DNA of 9,355 nt. Origin: Acholeplasmatales bacterium (GTDB taxonomy: Bacteria > Bacillota_I > Bacilli_A > Acholeplasmatales > Anaeroplasmataceae). The translations under genes were made by a program, and so were the position numbers. The notes beneath the pieces were generated by a model, which did not search any database, had not been told where the DNA came from, and saw only the letters and a list, made by a program, of their open reading frames with translations. Within the stretch, counting starts at the first letter, position 1; the number at the start of each line of letters is the position of its first letter. The DNA is taken from contig JAEELC010000039.1 of NCBI GenBank assembly GCA_016288675.1, positions 1-9,355 on the forward strand, written 5' to 3'. This document shows positions 6,972 through 9,355 of this stretch, piece after piece.

Positions 6972-8630
6972 ATGGAAGAAACTTCTAATTTTATTAAAAC
7001 AATAATGAAAGAAGACTTAGAGAGCGGAAGAGTTAAAGAAATAATTACTCGTTTCCCACCTGAGCCAAATGCTTACTTACATATTGGACATGCAAGAGCT
7101 ATTATTACAGACTTTGAAACTGCTAAAGCCTTTGGTGGTTATACAAATCTTCGTTTTGATGATACTAACCCTACTAAAGAAAAGAGCGAGTTTGTAGACG
7201 CTATTATTAAAGATATTAATTGGTTAGGATATACTCCTAAAAATGTATATTATGGTTCAGATTATTTTGATGCAGACTATGAAAAAGCTATTCTTTTAAT
7301 TAAAAAAGGTCTAGCATATGTAGATGATTTATCTCAAGAAGAAATGGCTCGTCAAAGAGACACTACTCAAGGTGATGGTATTGAATCCCCATATAGAAAT
7401 AGATCTGTTGAAGAAAACTTACGCTTATTTGAAGAAATGAGACAAGGTAAGTATGCAGATGGTGAAAAGACACTTCGTGCTAAGATTGACATGAAGAGCC
7501 CTAATGTTAACATGAGAGACCCAGTAATTTACCGTATTGTACATATGGAACATCATAGACAAGGTAATAAGTGGTGTATTTATCCAATGTATGATTTTGC
7601 TCATCCACTACAAGATGCATTTGAAGGTATTACTCACTCTCTATGTTCTATTGAATATGATAACCACAGACCACTTTATGACTGGGTTGTTGATAACTGT
7701 GATGTAATTACAGAAACTAGCCATCCACACCAATATGAATTTGGTCGTTTAAATATTGCTAACACTGTTCTATCAAAGAGATATTTAAGAGCTTTAGTTG
7801 ACTCTAAAAAGGTATCTGGCTATGATGACTGCAGAATGCCAACTCTAGTTGGTTTCCGTAGAAAAGGTGTTACTGCTGAAGCTATTAAAAACTTTATTAT
7901 TTCTACTGGTTTATCTCGTATTAATTCTACAATTGAACCAGAAATTCTTGATAACTTTGTACGTGAAGACTTAAAACTTAAAGCTAATCGTGTATCAGCT
8001 ATCTTACGTCCATTAAAGGTTACTATTACTAATTATCCAGAAGGACAAGTAGAATGGTTAGATGCTCCAAATAACTTAGAAAATGAAGAACTTGGAACAC
8101 GTAAGGTCGCTTTCTCTAAGCACTTATATATTGACCAAAATGACTTCATTGAAGAAAAACCTAATAAAAAATGGAAGAGACTTGCTAAGGACGTTGAGGT
8201 ACGTTTAATGTTTGCTTACTTCATTAAGTGTACAGATGTTATTAAAGATGAAAACGGAAATATTGTTGAAATTCTTGCAACATATGATCCAGAAACTAAA
8301 TCAGGTTCAGGATTTGATGCTAGAAAGCCAAATGGTACTATCAACTATGTAGAAGCTACAACTGCAGTTCCTGCTGAATTTAGATTATTTGAATCTTTAC
8401 TTGCTCCAGAAACTGAAGAAAATAAAGATTTAGACTTCATGGAACGTCTAAATCCAAATAGCTTAACAGTTATTAATGGATTTGTTGAAAGTGCATTAAA
8501 GGATACTAATGTAGGTGATCATTATCAATTCTTACGTGAAGGATTCTATGCTACAGACAAGGATTCAACAAGTGACAAAATTGTATTCAACAGAACTTGC
8601 GATTTGAAATCAAGTTTCGTTGCTAAATAA
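6972..8630 (+). CDS. glnS: Glutaminyl-tRNA synthetase (GlnRS)
   Basis: A 552-aa class I synthetase that charges tRNA-Gln with glutamine in the cytoplasm. RFPPEPNAYLHIGHA (residues 27-41) holds the HIGH motif at 37-40, and VLSKR (266-270) is the GlnRS form of the KMSKS loop. CSIEYDNHRPLYDWVVDN and the two C-terminal anticodon-binding beta-barrels agree with GlnRS rather than GluRS, and the length is close to E. coli GlnRS (554 aa). No YqeY-like extension is present. The ATG at 6972 opens with MEETSNFIKTIMKEDLESG, which aligns with the expected N-terminus, yet the only good Shine-Dalgarno is 40 nt upstream across a hairpin. The frame is open upstream to at least 6921 without a usable start; an ATT at 6933 would be in frame but only 1 nt from the Shine-Dalgarno. 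Many Bacillota make Gln-tRNA by the GatCAB route instead, so this gene helps place the organism. It seems to be transcribed alone from 6857-6885. Confidence 0.97.
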   Translation: MEETSNFIKTIMKEDLESGRVKEIITRFPPEPNAYLHIGHARAIITDFETAKAFGGYTNLRFDDTNPTKEKSEFVDAIIKDINWLGYTPKNVYYGSDYFDADYEKAILLIKKGLAYVDDLSQEEMARQRDTTQGDGIESPYRNRSVEENLRLFEEMRQGKYADGEKTLRAKIDMKSPNVNMRDPVIYRIVHMEHHRQGNKWCIYPMYDFAHPLQDAFEGITHSLCSIEYDNHRPLYDWVVDNCDVITETSHPHQYEFGRLNIANTVLSKRYLRALVDSKKVSGYDDCRMPTLVGFRRKGVTAEAIKNFIISTGLSRINSTIEPEILDNFVREDLKLKANRVSAILRPLKVTITNYPEGQVEWLDAPNNLENEELGTRKVAFSKHLYIDQNDFIEEKPNKKWKRLAKDVEVRLMFAYFIKCTDVIKDENGNIVEILATYDPETKSGSGFDARKPNGTINYVEATTAVPAEFRLFESLLAPETEENKDLDFMERLNPNSLTVINGFVESALKDTNVGDHYQFLREGFYATDKDSTSDKIVFNRTCDLKSSFVAK

Positions 8631-8640
8631 ATTAAAATTT

Positions 8641-8663
8641 AAGCAGGGCAAAACCTGCTTTTT
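8641..8663 (+). terminator. Intrinsic terminator after glnS
   Basis: AAGCAGG (8641-8647) pairs with CCTGCTT (8654-8660) around a GCAAAA loop, followed by a short T-run ending at 8663. It lies 10 nt after the glnS stop and only 15 nt before the next start codon, so it may allow some read-through into the ABC-F gene, for which no separate promoter is obvious. Confidence 0.8.
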
Positions 8664-8678
8664 AAATGGAGGAAAAAT

Positions 8679-9355
8679 ATGCTTAAAGTTGTTGACTTAG
8701 GAATGCAATTTGGATCAAGAAAGTTATTTGAACATGTTAACCTAGATTTTGAAAATGGAAATTGTTATGGTGTTATTGGTGCTAATGGTGCTGGCAAATC
8801 TACATTTTTAAAGATTTTATCTGGAGAATATGAATCTACAAGTGGAAATCTTGTTCGTGATCCTAAAGAAAGAATGTCTATTTTACGTCAAAACCAAAAT
8901 GAATTTGACAATGAAACAGTTATGAAAACTGTTTTACTTGGTAATAAGCGTTTAATCGAAGTAATGGATGAAAAAGATGCTTTATATGCTAAGGAAGACT
9001 TTACTGAAGAAGATGGTAATAGAGCTGCTGAACTTGAAGGTGAATTTGCCGAAATGAATGGTTGGGATGCTGAAAGTGATGCTGCTAAATTACTTGAAGG
9101 TTTAGGAATTTCTAGTGATATGCATTATTCACTTATGGGAGACCTAGATGCTAAAATTAAGATTAAAGTTTTACTTGCTCAAGCTTTATTTGGAAACCCA
9201 GATATTCTATTATTAGACGAACCTACTAATAACCTTGATTACAAGAGCTGTGAATGGTTAGAAAACTTCTTAATGGATTTCCCTAATACAGTAATTATTG
9301 TTTCCCATGACAGACACTTCTTAAATAATGTCTGCACACACATTTGTGATGTTGA
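8679..9355 (+). CDS. ABC-F family ATPase, YkpA/YbiT type (3' end missing)
   Basis: Cut by the right window edge; 225 complete codons are visible of a protein normally about 530-540 aa. ABC-F proteins are soluble twin-ATPase proteins without membrane domains that act on ribosomes, several as translation factors at the E site. The first ATPase domain shows Walker A GANGAGKST (residues 34-42), the insertion EEDGNRAAELEGEFAEMNGW typical of YkpA, Walker B with DILLLDEPTNNLD (175-187) and the switch histidine H210 in SHDRH. NVCTHICDVD after that matches the YkpA/YbiT branch. The signature region reads MGDLDAKIKIKVLLAQAL in place of LSGGQ; this branch commonly departs from the consensus here. The start at 8679 follows GGAGG (8668-8672) with 6 nt spacing. 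It lies directly downstream of the glnS terminator. Resistance-type ABC-F function is not indicated; housekeeping is more likely. Confidence 0.93.
   Translation, partial: MLKVVDLGMQFGSRKLFEHVNLDFENGNCYGVIGANGAGKSTFLKILSGEYESTSGNLVRDPKERMSILRQNQNEFDNETVMKTVLLGNKRLIEVMDEKDALYAKEDFTEEDGNRAAELEGEFAEMNGWDAESDAAKLLEGLGISSDMHYSLMGDLDAKIKIKVLLAQALFGNPDILLLDEPTNNLDYKSCEWLENFLMDFPNTVIIVSHDRHFLNNVCTHICDV

Noticed and set aside
1..9355. Mycoplasma-type recoding of TGA to tryptophan
   Set aside because: All genes are full length with TGG for tryptophan and no in-frame TGA, so the standard bacterial code suffices.

Overview
The window is about 70% A+T, coding only on the + strand, and reads with the standard code: tryptophan is TGG throughout, and the stops used are TAA and TAG. 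The gene content (TsaB-RimI-TsaD cluster, YkpA/YbiT-type ABC-F ATPase, surface lipoprotein with InlB-type B-repeats) points to a low-GC Bacillota or Mycoplasmatota-related bacterium. A true glutaminyl-tRNA synthetase and an M60 mucinase-like surface lipoprotein fit a host- or gut-associated anaerobe of an Erysipelotrichia-like lineage. That placement is inference and cannot be settled from this window.

Layout. (1) Positions 1-1969 hold a tightly packed run: the 3' part of tsaB, rimI overlapping it by 23 nt, and tsaD starting one base after the rimI stop. It closes with a strong intrinsic terminator at 1972-2003. TsaB and TsaD work together in making t6A37 on ANN-decoding tRNAs; RimI is a GNAT N-acetyltransferase commonly encoded with them. 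(2) A near-consensus extended -10 promoter (2034-2063) drives one large gene (2106-6779). It encodes a 1557-residue predicted lipoprotein with six B-repeats, an M60/enhancin-like zinc metallopeptidase domain carrying HEFNH plus a downstream Glu, and several C-terminal beta-sandwich domains, one of them F5/8 type C (CBM32-like). It is best read as a surface-anchored, glycoprotein- or mucin-directed protease. (3) Positions 6780-6971 are an AT-rich intergenic region with a promoter and an unusual structured leader for glnS. The only good Shine-Dalgarno lies 40 nt upstream of the glnS ATG, with a perfect 10-bp hairpin in between. (4) glnS (6972-8630) ends at an intrinsic terminator (8641-8663). 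(5) An ABC-F ATPase gene of the YkpA/YbiT type starts at 8679 and runs off the window.

Four of the five genes are translation-related housekeeping functions. The lipoprotein gene is the accessory item: it has its own promoter, different arginine codon use and internal repeats, and sits between two housekeeping units. I see no CRISPR array, transposase, tRNA or rRNA. No stretch over 300 bases lacks a gene; the two longer gaps (1970-2105 and 6780-6971) are described through their promoters, terminator and leader elements.
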